A DNA stretch of 64,000 bases from contig NZ_NEGK01000002.1 of NCBI RefSeq assembly GCF_002135435.1, forward strand, positions 1 to 64,000, read 5' to 3'. The notes under the pieces were generated by a model. It had not been told where the DNA came from and ran no database searches. It saw nothing but the letters and a program-made list of their open reading frames with translations. Source of the stretch: Acinetobacter sp. ANC 3813 (GTDB lineage Bacteria > Pseudomonadota > Gammaproteobacteria > Pseudomonadales > Moraxellaceae). This document shows, in pieces, positions 38,349-47,516 of the stretch. The position numbers and the translations under genes are program-made. Positions within the stretch are counted from its first letter, which is position 1. Every line of letters starts with the position of its first letter.

Positions 38349-39890
38349 ATGAAAATCGAGAAAATGACACTTGTCGGTACTGGTGTTATGGGGATGGGAA
38401 TTGCCCAAATCGCTGCTCAAGCTGGTTTAGAAGTACGTTTATTTGATGTACAGGAAGGCGCTGCACAAGCAGGACTGGATAAATTAAAAATTGTACTGGG
38501 AAAGTTGGCGGCTAAGGGCAAAATCACCCCGTCTGAATTAGATGCTACTCTTGCACGCTTTATTGTTATCGATCAGCTTGATCAAGCTGCAGATGCAGAT
38601 TTAGTGGTTGAAGCCATTATCGAAAATCTTGAAATTAAACAAAAACTGTTTAAGCAATTGGAAGACGTCGTTTCAGAACAAGCCATTTTAGTTTCCAATA
38701 CCTCGTCATTGGTCGTGACTGAAATCGCGGCAGGCTGTAAGCATAAATCACGCGTTGCAGGCTTCCACTTCTTTAATCCTGTGCCGCTGATGAAAATTGT
38801 AGAAGTGGTAAAAGGCCTTTTTACATCAGATGAAGTGGTTGATGCTTTATTGGAATTGGCCGAACGCATGGGGCATTTCGGTGTAAAAACCAAAGATACG
38901 CCTGGATTCTTGGTAAACCATGCAGGCCGTGCTTTTGGTACAGAATCACTCAAAATTTTGGGTGAAGGTGTCGCGAGCGTCAGCGAGATGGACCGAATTT
39001 TACGGGAGTCCGCAGGCTTTAAAATGGGTCCGTTTGAACTGTATGACTTAACAGGTTTAGATGTATCTCATCGTGTTATGGAATCCATTTTTAATCAGTA
39101 TTATCAGGAAGATCGTTACCGTCCAAATACTTTAACCCGCTTAATGCTTTCGGCAAATACAGTCGGGAAAAAGGTTGGAGAAGGCTTCTACAAATACGAA
39201 CAAGATATCCGTTTAAATCAAGAACCGCCACAGACAGTACCGCAAGTATCAGCATTTAAGCCTGTTTGGATTGCTGCTGATTATCAAAATGATGCAGTGA
39301 TATTGCATCAATACATTGTGTCACGAGGTATTGATATTGATGACTCAGAACAGCCAAATGCAGACAGCCTGATTCTGTTAGCGACTTATGGCGAAGATAC
39401 AACAACGGCTTCACAGCGTTTTAATGTGGATGCGACTCGGGCTGTAAGTATTGATATGTTGACCGACTTTAGTCAGCGCCGAGTGCTCATGCCATCAATT
39501 ATCACAGATCAAAATTATATTGATCAGGCGCATGCTTTATTTGCAGCCAATGATCATGCCGTGAGTGTGATTGAAGAAAGTGTCGGTTTTGTCAGCCAGC
39601 GTGTTATTTCCATGATTATTAATTTGGCCTGCGATATCGCCCAGCAAGGTATTGCTTCAGCGGCAGATATTGATAAAGCCGTGCGTTTAGGACTGGGCTA
39701 TCCATATGGTCCAATTACTTGGGGCAATGTGCTAGGCGCTGAGCGAATCTTACTGATTTTAAGCCGAATCTATGCAATTACGGGCGATCAGCGTTATCGT
39801 CCAAGCCCTTGGCTGCAGCGCCGCGCCAAACTCAATATTGATTTACTGCATTCGGTACAGAAAGCTGCATCTGCTAAACCAGCAGCATAA
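38349..39890 (+). CDS. 3-hydroxyacyl-CoA dehydrogenase (PaaH/DcaH-like)
   Basis: NAD-dependent oxidation of 3-hydroxyacyl-CoA to 3-oxoacyl-CoA. The 513-residue protein has a Rossmann domain at the N-terminus (VGTGVMGMGIAQIAAQAG), the catalytic His in GFHFFNPVPLMKIVEVV, and two C-terminal helical domains (FLVNHAGRA, then a second repeat VGFVSQRVISMIINLACD). This double-C-domain form is that of PaaH/PaaC in phenylacetate and adipate degradation. GGGAGAGTAAACAA precedes the start. Second gene of the plus-strand operon. Confidence 0.88.
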   Translation: MKIEKMTLVGTGVMGMGIAQIAAQAGLEVRLFDVQEGAAQAGLDKLKIVLGKLAAKGKITPSELDATLARFIVIDQLDQAADADLVVEAIIENLEIKQKLFKQLEDVVSEQAILVSNTSSLVVTEIAAGCKHKSRVAGFHFFNPVPLMKIVEVVKGLFTSDEVVDALLELAERMGHFGVKTKDTPGFLVNHAGRAFGTESLKILGEGVASVSEMDRILRESAGFKMGPFELYDLTGLDVSHRVMESIFNQYYQEDRYRPNTLTRLMLSANTVGKKVGEGFYKYEQDIRLNQEPPQTVPQVSAFKPVWIAADYQNDAVILHQYIVSRGIDIDDSEQPNADSLILLATYGEDTTTASQRFNVDATRAVSIDMLTDFSQRRVLMPSIITDQNYIDQAHALFAANDHAVSVIEESVGFVSQRVISMIINLACDIAQQGIASAADIDKAVRLGLGYPYGPITWGNVLGAERILLILSRIYAITGDQRYRPSPWLQRRAKLNIDLLHSVQKAASAKPAA

Positions 39891-39961
39891 GACAATAAAT
39901 TTAAGTTGTTCTGCTTGTTAAGTTTGGAATTACAAGCAGAAACTCATAAAAGGAATGAAAT

Positions 39962-41161
39962 ATGGGTACTTTAGAAGGCATTCGTGTTCTGGATTTAAGC
40001 CGGATTTTAGCTGGTCCATGGTGCGGTCAGATTTTAGCGGATCTAGGCGCTGAAGTGATTAAAGTGGAACGGCCTAAAGTCGGTGATGACACACGCATGT
40101 GGGGGCCGCCTTGGATGAAAAATAATGATGATGAAGAAACATCTGAAGGCGCATATTTCCAAGCTGCGAACCGCAATAAACATTCTATTTCTGTAGACAT
40201 TTCAACTGCAGAAGGGCAAGCAATCGTGCGTAAATTAGCACAAGATTCTGATGTACTGATTGAAAATTACAAAGCAGGTTCATTGAAAAACTATGGCTTG
40301 GACTATGAAAGCCTGAAGGAAATCAATCCCAAGCTAGTTTACTGTTCTATTACTGGATTTGGCCAGGATGGGCCGCGAGCGGAAGAACCTGGCTATGATT
40401 ATATCATTCAGGGAATTGGCGGTTTAATGTCTGTCACTGGCGATAAAGAGCCAATGAAAACCAGTGTTGCTTTTGCAGATTTAAATACAGGACTTTATTC
40501 TGCTATTGCAATTCAAGCCGCTATTATCAATCGTTTTATGACAGGTCAAGGTCAGCATATTGATATGGCTTTGCTCGATGTGCAAGTCGCATGTTTGGCA
40601 AATATTGGGATGAATTACATCAGCTCAGGTGAAATTCCTAAACGCTATGGCAATGCACATGCCAATGTTGTTCCTTATCAAGTTTTTAGGGCATATGATC
40701 AAGATTTTATTGTCGCATGCGGTAATGATAAACAATTTGTTGCACTGTGTTCTGCAATTGAATTGCCAGATTTATCGAAAGACTCTCGATTTATCACCAA
40801 TGCACTTCGATTGAAAAATCGTGACGATATTGTGGAAATTCTCAGCACACATTTTCTGACTCAAACAGCCAAACATTGGGTAGATGTGATTCAATCTGTG
40901 AAAGTTCCCGTCGGTGTCATCAATAACCTACAGCAGACTTTTGAAGAGCCTCAGGTTAAGCATCGTAAGATGCTGGTTGAAATGAAGCACCCATTAAAAG
41001 ATAAGCTGCAGGTGATTGCATCTCCAATGAAGTTTTCCCGTACACCAGTACAGTACCGTAAAGCGCCGCCAATGCTCGGGGAAGACACCAATTCAATTTT
41101 ATCTCGTTACTTGGGTAAGGATGAAATTGAAAACTTACGGGTTAATGGCATTGTAGGATAA
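39962..41161 (+). CDS. CaiB/BaiF CoA-transferase, dicarboxylate type
   Basis: Family III CoA-transferase of 399 residues. It contains LAGPWCGQILADLGAEVIKV and GDDTRMWGPPWM at the N-terminus, a region that resembles succinyl-CoA:glutarate CoA-transferase, followed by ANRNKHSISVD and YDYIIQGIGGLMSVTG with the catalytic Asp context FADLNTGLYSA. Its likely role is to activate the dicarboxylic acid substrate of the local beta-oxidation set. It follows the 3-hydroxyacyl-CoA dehydrogenase gene by 71 bases with AAAGGAATGAAAT upstream, and a hairpin terminator ends the operon. Confidence 0.8.
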   Translation: MGTLEGIRVLDLSRILAGPWCGQILADLGAEVIKVERPKVGDDTRMWGPPWMKNNDDEETSEGAYFQAANRNKHSISVDISTAEGQAIVRKLAQDSDVLIENYKAGSLKNYGLDYESLKEINPKLVYCSITGFGQDGPRAEEPGYDYIIQGIGGLMSVTGDKEPMKTSVAFADLNTGLYSAIAIQAAIINRFMTGQGQHIDMALLDVQVACLANIGMNYISSGEIPKRYGNAHANVVPYQVFRAYDQDFIVACGNDKQFVALCSAIELPDLSKDSRFITNALRLKNRDDIVEILSTHFLTQTAKHWVDVIQSVKVPVGVINNLQQTFEEPQVKHRKMLVEMKHPLKDKLQVIASPMKFSRTPVQYRKAPPMLGEDTNSILSRYLGKDEIENLRVNGIVG

Positions 41162-41167
41162 CAATCT

Positions 41168-41203
41168 AATAAGCAAAGATTCTAAGCAGGATCTTTGCTT
41201 ATT
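41168..41203 (+). terminator. hairpin after CoA-transferase gene
   Basis: A perfect 13-bp stem (AATAAGCAAAGAT and complement) with a 10-base loop follows the stop codon. No long T-run follows on the plus strand, so it may be a weak terminator. Confidence 0.65.
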
Positions 41204-41513
41204 CATATGTGTAATTAATAGAGCGTAGGGACTGTTAACTTTATTAAGAATGAGCACTACAGCGTACTTAATATTATAAGTAATTTTTTAGGAAAACCTG
41301 TTACGCTTAAACATTAAATGCATTGCTAAACTGTGATTTAGCATGGTATAGCTAATAGTGACTTAGAAAACTTCAACATCCTAATCTTTGTGCAATAAAG
41401 TCTATCCAGTGGATAGATGGCTTTTTTAACTGATGCGCTTGCTACTTGAATTTATCATTTCTACTTTCTTTATTTCAAAATATTTTAAAGATAAAAAATC
41501 ATTATTACATTGT
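41204..41513. other. intergenic region between convergent CaiB and pcaU genes
   Basis: About 310 AT-rich bases without a credible gene. At 41401-41417 TCTATCCA-G-TGGATAGA is a perfect palindrome followed by GGCTTTTTT, possibly a second terminator on the plus strand. Nothing else is seen. Confidence 0.45.
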
Positions 41514-42329
41514 TTAAATGACATTCCTAAGCTCCCTCGCTGTTTCTTGAAGAAGTGGTAATATTTGTTGAATTAAATATTCTTTAGTTGACTTGGCAGT
41601 GGGTGAAACAATATTTAGTGCAGCAACAATATTTCCTTTCGGTCCATATATTGGAACAGCCAATGCGTGGACACCTAGTTCATGCTCCTCACTTGAGTAG
41701 CACCAATCCTGTTCTTTAATTTCTTCTAGTAAAGATAAAAATGAAGTGTTATCCGTGATGCTATATTTAGTTAAACGCTTTAAGGGATATTTTTCGAGCC
41801 ATTTAATTTGTTCTGCAACGTCTAAATGGGCAAGTAGTATTTTACCCGCGGATGTTGCATGGGCCGGTAGACGATTTCCTAGGTGTAAACCATACGGATT
41901 GACCCGATCTGTTTGTTGATGTGATGCACTTCGTGCAATAGTGATTGCTTCAAATCCATCCAGTACCATGACTGAAAAAATAAGTGATGTTTGTGTGGTT
42001 AATAGATTTAACAATGGCTGACAAATTTTAGGTAATTGTGAACCACTTAAATAAGCCCCTGAAAACTTTAAAACTTTGGGTGTCAAATAATAATAATGAC
42101 CATCAAAATCTAAATATCCTAAATATTCAAGTGTTAATAAATGACGTCTTGTTGCGGCACGGGTTAAACCAGTTTTTTCAGCAGCCATGGTGACATTTAA
42201 GCGTTGTCTTTCTGGACCAAAACATTCAAGTATAGCCATTCCTTTGCTAATTCCTGCGACAAAGTCTTCATGACGAATCTTTTTTTGATTATCCATATTA
42301 ATTAGGATTTTTTTCCCTTCGTTTAACAT
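41514..42329 (-). CDS. pcaU: IclR regulator PcaU
   Basis: Activator of the pca-qui operon that responds to protocatechuate, of the PobR/PcaU branch of the IclR family. It has 271 residues: N-terminal winged HTH (VTMAAEKTGLTRAATRRHLL, residues ~47-66) and C-terminal effector domain (ARSASHQQTDRVNPYGLHLG, AHATSAGKILLAHL, SSEEHELGVHALAVPI). The ATG at 42329 has an excellent AAGGAG at 8 bases, so the longer start is used. It is divergent from pcaI, with a three-site operator between. Known PcaU also represses its own gene. Confidence 0.9.
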   Translation of the reverse strand: MLNEGKKILINMDNQKKIRHEDFVAGISKGMAILECFGPERQRLNVTMAAEKTGLTRAATRRHLLTLEYLGYLDFDGHYYYLTPKVLKFSGAYLSGSQLPKICQPLLNLLTTQTSLIFSVMVLDGFEAITIARSASHQQTDRVNPYGLHLGNRLPAHATSAGKILLAHLDVAEQIKWLEKYPLKRLTKYSITDNTSFLSLLEEIKEQDWCYSSEEHELGVHALAVPIYGPKGNIVAALNIVSPTAKSTKEYLIQQILPLLQETARELRNVI

Positions 42330-42423
42330 GCTTTACTCCTTAAAGAGTTTGATCCAATTCACTACTGAAGGTAGTTTCAGCCTAATATAAAATATGTTTA
42401 ATATAATCTAAATTTGGAATAAC

Positions 42424-42460
42424 TGTTCGATGATCGAACATAATATTTGCTCATCGAACA
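42424..42460. promoter_or_regulatory. PcaU operator: palindrome plus third repeat
   Basis: TGTTCGAT-G-ATCGAACA (42424-42440) is a perfect palindrome. TCATCGAACA follows at 42451-42460, 10 bases after it; its complement TGTTCGATGA is identical to the first ten bases of the palindrome. Three 10-base repeats, two as a palindrome and a third 10 bp away, is the operator design known for PcaU in Acinetobacter. It lies about 95 bases from pcaU and about 160 from pcaI. Confidence 0.85.
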
Positions 42461-42621
42461 AAACTCATATTTTTAGCTAGAACAATAAGAAAAAAACAAC
42501 AAAAATGAGGAATAGGAATTCTAATGAAATTACTCGGGATTGAGTAAAGCTCTTTTTACTGATTCAGTGTCGTTTTGAGTTCCGTTTTTAAGATGTATGG
42601 CTAGACGGAGTTGTCCCCCTA

Positions 42622-43293
42622 ATGATCAATAAAAGTTCGGCTTCACTTACCGAAGCACTTTCACAAATTAAAGATGGTTCAACCATCATGATTGGCGGTT
42701 TTGGAACCGCAGGGCAACCCGCAGAATTGATTGATGGTTTAATCGAGCTTGGTATCAAAGACCTTGTCATTGTCAACAATAATGCAGGCAATGGTGACTA
42801 TGGCTTAGCGAAACTTCTTAAATCAGGTGCTGTCCGTAAAATTATTTGTTCTTTCCCCCGTCAGTCAGATTCTTATATTTTTGATGAACTCTATCGTGCA
42901 GGCAAAATTGAGTTAGAACTGGTTCCTCAAGGCAACCTAGCGTGTCGCATTCAAGCAGCAGGTATGGGCTTAGGACCAATCTATACACTAACAGGTTTTG
43001 GGACTTTGCTTGCTGAAGGCAAACCGACTATGAGTTACGAAGGTAAAGATTACGTTTTAGAAAATCCAATCAAAGCAGACTTTGCTTTAATTAAAGCATC
43101 TCAAGGTGACCGTTGGGGCAACTTGGTCTACCGCAAGTCGGCACGCAACTTCGGCCCGATTATGGCAATGGCCGCCGATGTGACGATTGCACAAGTCTCT
43201 GAAGTGGTAGAGCTTGGAGCTTTGGATCCTGAACACGTCATCACCCCAGGTATTTTTGTTCAACACGTTATACAAGTGCAACCAGCACAGTAA
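42622..43293 (+). CDS. pcaI: 3-oxoadipate:succinyl-CoA transferase, subunit A (PcaI)
   Basis: Alpha subunit of the CoA-transferase, first gene of the pca-qui operon. It has 223 residues and begins MINKSSASLTEAL, with GGFGTAGQPAELIDGL. Nearly identical in protein to CatI (1331-2017), but with many different codons, for example GGT where catI has GGC. The start has GGAG about 11 bases upstream, a long spacing. It is read divergently from pcaU. The last residues differ from CatI. Confidence 0.94.
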   Translation: MINKSSASLTEALSQIKDGSTIMIGGFGTAGQPAELIDGLIELGIKDLVIVNNNAGNGDYGLAKLLKSGAVRKIICSFPRQSDSYIFDELYRAGKIELELVPQGNLACRIQAAGMGLGPIYTLTGFGTLLAEGKPTMSYEGKDYVLENPIKADFALIKASQGDRWGNLVYRKSARNFGPIMAMAADVTIAQVSEVVELGALDPEHVITPGIFVQHVIQVQPAQ

Positions 43294-43313
43294 TCGGATA
43301 CGGAGAATTAAAA

Positions 43314-43970
43314 ATGAGTTATACCAAATTGAGCCGTGATCAAATTGCTGAACGTGTTGCTCAAGATATTCCTGATGGGGCTTATGTCAACTTGGGTATT
43401 GGCTTACCTACCAAGATTTCAAGCTATTTACCAAGCGACAAAGATGTATTTTTACACTCTGAAAATGGTCTTTTGGCTTTCGGTCCGCCGCCTGCTGAAG
43501 AAGACCGTGATCCTGAACTGATCAATGCGGGTAAAGAGTTTGTGACTTTACTCGATGGCGGTGCTTTCTTCCATCACGGTGATTCATTTGCCATGATGCG
43601 GGGTGGTCACTTAGATATAGCCGTCTTGGGCGCCTTTCAAGTGGCAGCCAATGGTGACTTAGCCAATTGGCATACAGGCGCACCGGATGCGATTCCTGCT
43701 GTAGGAGGTGCAATGGATTTGGCGGTGGGTGCTAAAAAAGTATTCATCACTACAGACCATGTGACCAAACAAGGTGAACCGAAGATCGTGGCTGAACTGA
43801 GCTACCCAGCGACAGGTTTGAAGTGTGTAGACCGCATTTACACCGATCTTTGTGTAATTGATGTCACCGCAGACGGCTTAAAAGTGATTGAAAAAGTCGA
43901 CGGCCTAAGCTTTGCAGAATTACAGGCAATGACGGGTGCCACTTTGGTGGATGCGACACAACAGAATTAA
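43314..43970 (+). CDS. pcaJ: 3-oxoadipate:succinyl-CoA transferase, subunit B (PcaJ)
   Basis: Beta subunit of the CoA-transferase; 218 residues, with the active-site SENGLLAFGP. About nine in ten residues match CatJ; most substitutions are conservative and lie in the last third (for example VTADGLKV against VTQNGMTV). GGAGAATTAAAA precedes the start. It follows pcaI by 20 bases and is separated from pcaF by a GC-rich spacer that resembles the catJ-catF spacer. Confidence 0.94.
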   Translation: MSYTKLSRDQIAERVAQDIPDGAYVNLGIGLPTKISSYLPSDKDVFLHSENGLLAFGPPPAEEDRDPELINAGKEFVTLLDGGAFFHHGDSFAMMRGGHLDIAVLGAFQVAANGDLANWHTGAPDAIPAVGGAMDLAVGAKKVFITTDHVTKQGEPKIVAELSYPATGLKCVDRIYTDLCVIDVTADGLKVIEKVDGLSFAELQAMTGATLVDATQQN

Positions 43971-43979
43971 TGATTTGAA

Positions 43980-44085
43980 TCCCCCTAAGTCCCCCTTTGC
44001 TAAAGGGGGGACTTCTCTAGCATCAAGTGCGGTGAGTCTCCCTCCTTTTTAAAGGATGAGAAGCATTGCTTCACAAGGGGGAGGT
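43980..44085. repeat. GC-rich intercistronic repeat between pcaJ and pcaF
   Basis: The spacer contains CCCCCTTTGCTAAAGGGGGG and, later, TCTCCCTCCTTTTTAAAGGA and AAGGGGGAGG. Element order and bases match the catJ-catF spacer on the other strand (540-650): both read ATCCCCCTAA, CCCCCTTT, AAAGGGGG, AGTCTCCCTCCTTTT and a GGGAGG or GGGGAGG that serves as the ribosome site of the thiolase gene. Confidence 0.75.
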
Positions 44086-44090
44086 AGAAA

Positions 44091-45311
44091 ATGGAAAGAT
44101 TAAAAATGAAAAACGCATATATTATCGATGCCATTCGTACACCATTCGGCCGTTATGCAGGTGGACTCGCTCCAATGCGTGCCGATGATTTGGGTGCCGT
44201 ACCGATTCAAGCACTGATGCAACGTAATCCAAGCGTGGATTGGAAACAAGTCGATGACGTGATCTACGGCTGTGCCAACCAAGCTGGTGAAGACAACCGT
44301 AATGTGGGGCGTATGTCAGCACTCCTTGCAGGTTTACCCGTTGAAGTCCCAGCCACGACTGTAAACCGTTTATGTGGCTCATCACTCGATGCGATTGCTA
44401 TGGCCGCCCGTGCCATTAAAGCGGGTGAAGCAGATTTAATCATCGCAGGTGGCGTAGAAAGCATGTCTCGTGCACCCTTTGTGATGGGTAAATCAGAAAC
44501 GGCATATGGCCGTAGCCAAAAGATTGAAGACACCACCATGGGCTGGCGTTTTATCAATCCAAAGCTTAAAGCGATGTATGGTGTCGAGACCATGCCACAA
44601 ACTGCGGAAAACGTGGCTGAGCAATTCAACATTAATCGCGCTGATCAAGATCAATTTGCTTTTAATAGTCAACAACGTACTGCGGTGGCACAAGCAAAAG
44701 GCTTCTTTGAAAAAGAAATCATTGCGGTGACGATTCCACAACGTAAAGGCGATCCGATCATTGTCGACACGGATGAACATCCACGTGCATCGACCACCTT
44801 AGAAGGTTTGGCGAAACTCAAGCCTGTGGTGACAGCAGAGGGCAGCGTCACAGCAGGCAATGCTTCAGGAATTAATGACGGTGCCGCTGCTGTATTGATT
44901 GCTTCAGAACAAGCAGTTGAACTGTACCAGCTTAAACCGCGTGCCAAAATCATTGCTTCAACAGCAGTGGGTGTAGAACCGCGCATTATGGGCTTTGCAC
45001 CTGCGCCTGCCATCAAAAAATTATTGAAACAAGCAAATCTCAGTATTGAGCAGATGGATGTGATTGAACTTAATGAAGCTTTTGCAGCACAGGCACTGGC
45101 GGTAACGCGTGACCTGGGTTTAGCCGATGACAGCACACAAGTGAATCCAAATGGTGGTGCGATTGCGATTGGTCATCCACTGGGTGCATCGGGTGCACGT
45201 TTAGTGACAACGGCTTTAAATCAGTTGGAGCAGACAGGTGGCATCTATGCCTTGTGTTCAATGTGTATTGGTGTCGGTCAAGGCATTGCCCTGATTATTC
45301 AGCGCGTTTAA
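44091..45311 (+). CDS. pcaF: beta-ketoadipyl-CoA thiolase PcaF
   Basis: Cleaves 3-oxoadipyl-CoA to succinyl-CoA and acetyl-CoA. It has 406 residues from ATG 44091, for which GGAGGTAGAAA is an excellent ribosome site; the internal Met at 44106 (MKNAYIIDAIRTPFGRYAGG) would give the 401 residues usually quoted for this enzyme. The nucleophile Cys is in NRLCGSSLDA; GHPLGASGARL and CSMCIGVGQG carry the catalytic His and Cys. Full-length paralog of the partial catF at 1-519. Confidence 0.95.
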   Translation: MERLKMKNAYIIDAIRTPFGRYAGGLAPMRADDLGAVPIQALMQRNPSVDWKQVDDVIYGCANQAGEDNRNVGRMSALLAGLPVEVPATTVNRLCGSSLDAIAMAARAIKAGEADLIIAGGVESMSRAPFVMGKSETAYGRSQKIEDTTMGWRFINPKLKAMYGVETMPQTAENVAEQFNINRADQDQFAFNSQQRTAVAQAKGFFEKEIIAVTIPQRKGDPIIVDTDEHPRASTTLEGLAKLKPVVTAEGSVTAGNASGINDGAAAVLIASEQAVELYQLKPRAKIIASTAVGVEPRIMGFAPAPAIKKLLKQANLSIEQMDVIELNEAFAAQALAVTRDLGLADDSTQVNPNGGAIAIGHPLGASGARLVTTALNQLEQTGGIYALCSMCIGVGQGIALIIQRV

Positions 45312-45333
45312 AGCAGATTTAAGGATAGCGATC

Positions 45334-46689
45334 ATGAGCCAGTTATATGCCAGCTTATTTTACCAAAACGAGGTGACTGAAATTTTCAGTGATCGCGCGT
45401 TGGTGTCTTACATGATTGAGGCTGAAGTTGCCTTGGCACAAGCGCAGGCTCAGGTCGGCGTGATTCCAGAATCTGCGGCAACAGCAATTTTAAACATTGC
45501 AGCAACTGCACTCAATCAGATTGATTTTGATGCTTTGGCTCTTGCTACAGGCTTAGCGGGCAATATCGCGATTCCTTTTGTGAAGCAATTAACTGCGATT
45601 GTGAAACAAAGTGATGAAGATGCTGCGCGTTATGTGCATTGGGGCGCAACCAGTCAAGACATTTTAGACACTGCCTGTATTTTGCAATGTCGTGCAGCAA
45701 TGACACATGTTGAAGCCTTAATTCACCAATGTTACCGCACTGCATTGACCCAAGCTGAACAGTATCGCTCACAAGTGATGATTGGACGCACATGGTTGCA
45801 GCAAGGGTTGCCGATTACTTTGGGGCATAAATTCGCGCGTTGGGCTTCGGCCTTTCGTCGTGATTTGGTCCGTATTGAAGCCATGAAATCACGCGTGTTG
45901 ACTGCTCAGTTGGGCGGTGCTGCGGGCTCATTGGCATCTTTACAGCATCAAGGCACAGCAGTTGTTCAAGCCTTTGCGACGCATTTACAACTTTCTGTTC
46001 CAAGCTGTACTTGGCATGGTGAGCGCGACCGTATTGTTGAAGTGGCGAGTGTTCTCGCAATAGTGATGGGCAGTTTGGGCAAAATGGCACGTGACTGGTC
46101 GTTGATGATGCAAACCGAAATTGCAGAAATCTTTGAGCCTACTTCAAAAGGTCGTGGTGGTTCATCCACTATGCCGCATAAGCGTAATCCTGTTGCTGCG
46201 GCATCCGTTTTGGCAGCAGCCAATCGTGTGCCTGTACTGATGTCGAGTTTGTACCAAAGCATGGTGCAGGAACATGAGCGCAGTCTAGGTGGATGGCATG
46301 CGGAATGGTTGGCATTGCCTGAAATTTTCCAACTCTGTGCAGGCGCATTGGAGCGGACTTTGGACGTGTTACAAGGCATGCAAGTCAATGCTGAAAATAT
46401 GCAACGCAATTTAGATTGCACGCAGGGTTTGATCATGGCGGAAGCGGTGATGATGGCTTTGGCACCCCACATGGGACGTTTACAGGCCCATCATGTGGTT
46501 GAAGCAGCATGCAAAATAGCAGTAGAAAAAGGCGTTCATTTAAGAGAGGTCATCACTGAACTTGATCAAGTCAAAGCCTACTTTAACGCAGCTCAGATTT
46601 CAGAAATTTTTAAACCCGCGTCATATCTCGGCAATATTCAAGACCAGATTGATGCGGTGTTGCAAGAAGCAAAAGGAGAGGCAAAGTGA
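45334..46689 (+). CDS. pcaB: 3-carboxy-cis,cis-muconate cycloisomerase PcaB
   Basis: Converts 3-carboxy-cis,cis-muconate, the product of PcaHG, to 4-carboxymuconolactone. It has 451 residues and belongs to the fumarase/aspartase superfamily: SGATSQD-like HWGATSQDILDTA near residue 105 and the signature GRGGSSTMPHKRNP near 275. AAGGATAGCGATC precedes the start. Its stop overlaps the GTG start of pcaD (GTGA), which couples the two genes. Confidence 0.94.
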   Translation: MSQLYASLFYQNEVTEIFSDRALVSYMIEAEVALAQAQAQVGVIPESAATAILNIAATALNQIDFDALALATGLAGNIAIPFVKQLTAIVKQSDEDAARYVHWGATSQDILDTACILQCRAAMTHVEALIHQCYRTALTQAEQYRSQVMIGRTWLQQGLPITLGHKFARWASAFRRDLVRIEAMKSRVLTAQLGGAAGSLASLQHQGTAVVQAFATHLQLSVPSCTWHGERDRIVEVASVLAIVMGSLGKMARDWSLMMQTEIAEIFEPTSKGRGGSSTMPHKRNPVAAASVLAAANRVPVLMSSLYQSMVQEHERSLGGWHAEWLALPEIFQLCAGALERTLDVLQGMQVNAENMQRNLDCTQGLIMAEAVMMALAPHMGRLQAHHVVEAACKIAVEKGVHLREVITELDQVKAYFNAAQISEIFKPASYLGNIQDQIDAVLQEAKGEAK

Positions 46690-47474
46690 ATATCACGATG
46701 ACCAATCGTCAAGGCAAGACTTTATCCGTGGCAATCAGTGGGAAAGACCATGCACCTGTGATTGTATTTTCAAACTCATTGGGTACAGATAAAGGCATGT
46801 GGCAGCCGCAAGTTGCTGCTTTTGAACAGCAGTTCAAAGTGGTGACTTATGACACGCGTGGTCATGGGCAAAGTGATGTGATTGAGCAGACCACTGTACA
46901 AAATCTTGCAGAAGATGTGATTGATATTCTGAACGGTTTAAATATTGAAAAAGCGCATTTCTGCGGGATTTCGATGGGGGGAATGACGGCTTTGTGGCTC
47001 GGTATTCACCATGCGGATCGTTTTCATAGCATTACTGTGGCGAATTCAGCAGCCAAAATTTGGACTGAAGAAGGTTGGAATGCTCGTGCAGATGCTGTGG
47101 CAGCCAAAGGCTTAGCAGATTTGGTCGCGACTACGCATACACGCTGGTTTAGTGAGCAGTTTGATTATCAACACGATGCTTTGGCGCAGCGCACCATTCA
47201 ATCTTTAGCCACTACGCCGGCATTGGGTTATGCAGAATCTTGCCGAGCGCTCGCGCAAGCAGATCTATCTGCTCAAATTCAACAGATTCAGATTCCAACT
47301 TTAGTGATTGCAGGCGCGTTTGACCCTGTCACGACCGTGGCAGACGGCGTCTTTATGCAGCAACAGATTCAAAAGAGTGAATTAGAGGTGATTGATGCAT
47401 CGCATCTTTCCAATATTGAGCAACCAGAGCTGTTTAACCAAACCCTCAGTCAGTTTGTTGGATCGATTCAATAA
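46686..47474 (+). CDS. pcaD: 3-oxoadipate enol-lactonase PcaD
   Basis: Alpha/beta hydrolase of 262 residues that hydrolyses 3-oxoadipate enol-lactone to 3-oxoadipate. The nucleophile elbow is GISMGG (Ser near residue 99), with the catalytic Asp in AGAFDPVT and His in DASHLSNIE. The start is a GTG that overlaps the pcaB stop and has AGGAGAGG upstream. In this window it is the only enol-lactone hydrolase; a catD partner for the catechol branch would have to lie left of base 1 or be replaced by PcaD. Confidence 0.93.
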   Translation: MNITMTNRQGKTLSVAISGKDHAPVIVFSNSLGTDKGMWQPQVAAFEQQFKVVTYDTRGHGQSDVIEQTTVQNLAEDVIDILNGLNIEKAHFCGISMGGMTALWLGIHHADRFHSITVANSAAKIWTEEGWNARADAVAAKGLADLVATTHTRWFSEQFDYQHDALAQRTIQSLATTPALGYAESCRALAQADLSAQIQQIQIPTLVIAGAFDPVTTVADGVFMQQQIQKSELEVIDASHLSNIEQPELFNQTLSQFVGSIQ

Positions 47475-47516
47475 TTTAAGGATTTTTAAAAGGACTTTCA
47501 GCCCAAGGAGGCAGAT

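Noticed and set aside
44264..46472. Several 85-170-residue frames antisense to pcaF and pcaB
   Set aside because: They mirror the codon structure of the conserved genes and have no start signals; the one over pcaF matches a frame over catF only since the sense genes are paralogs.
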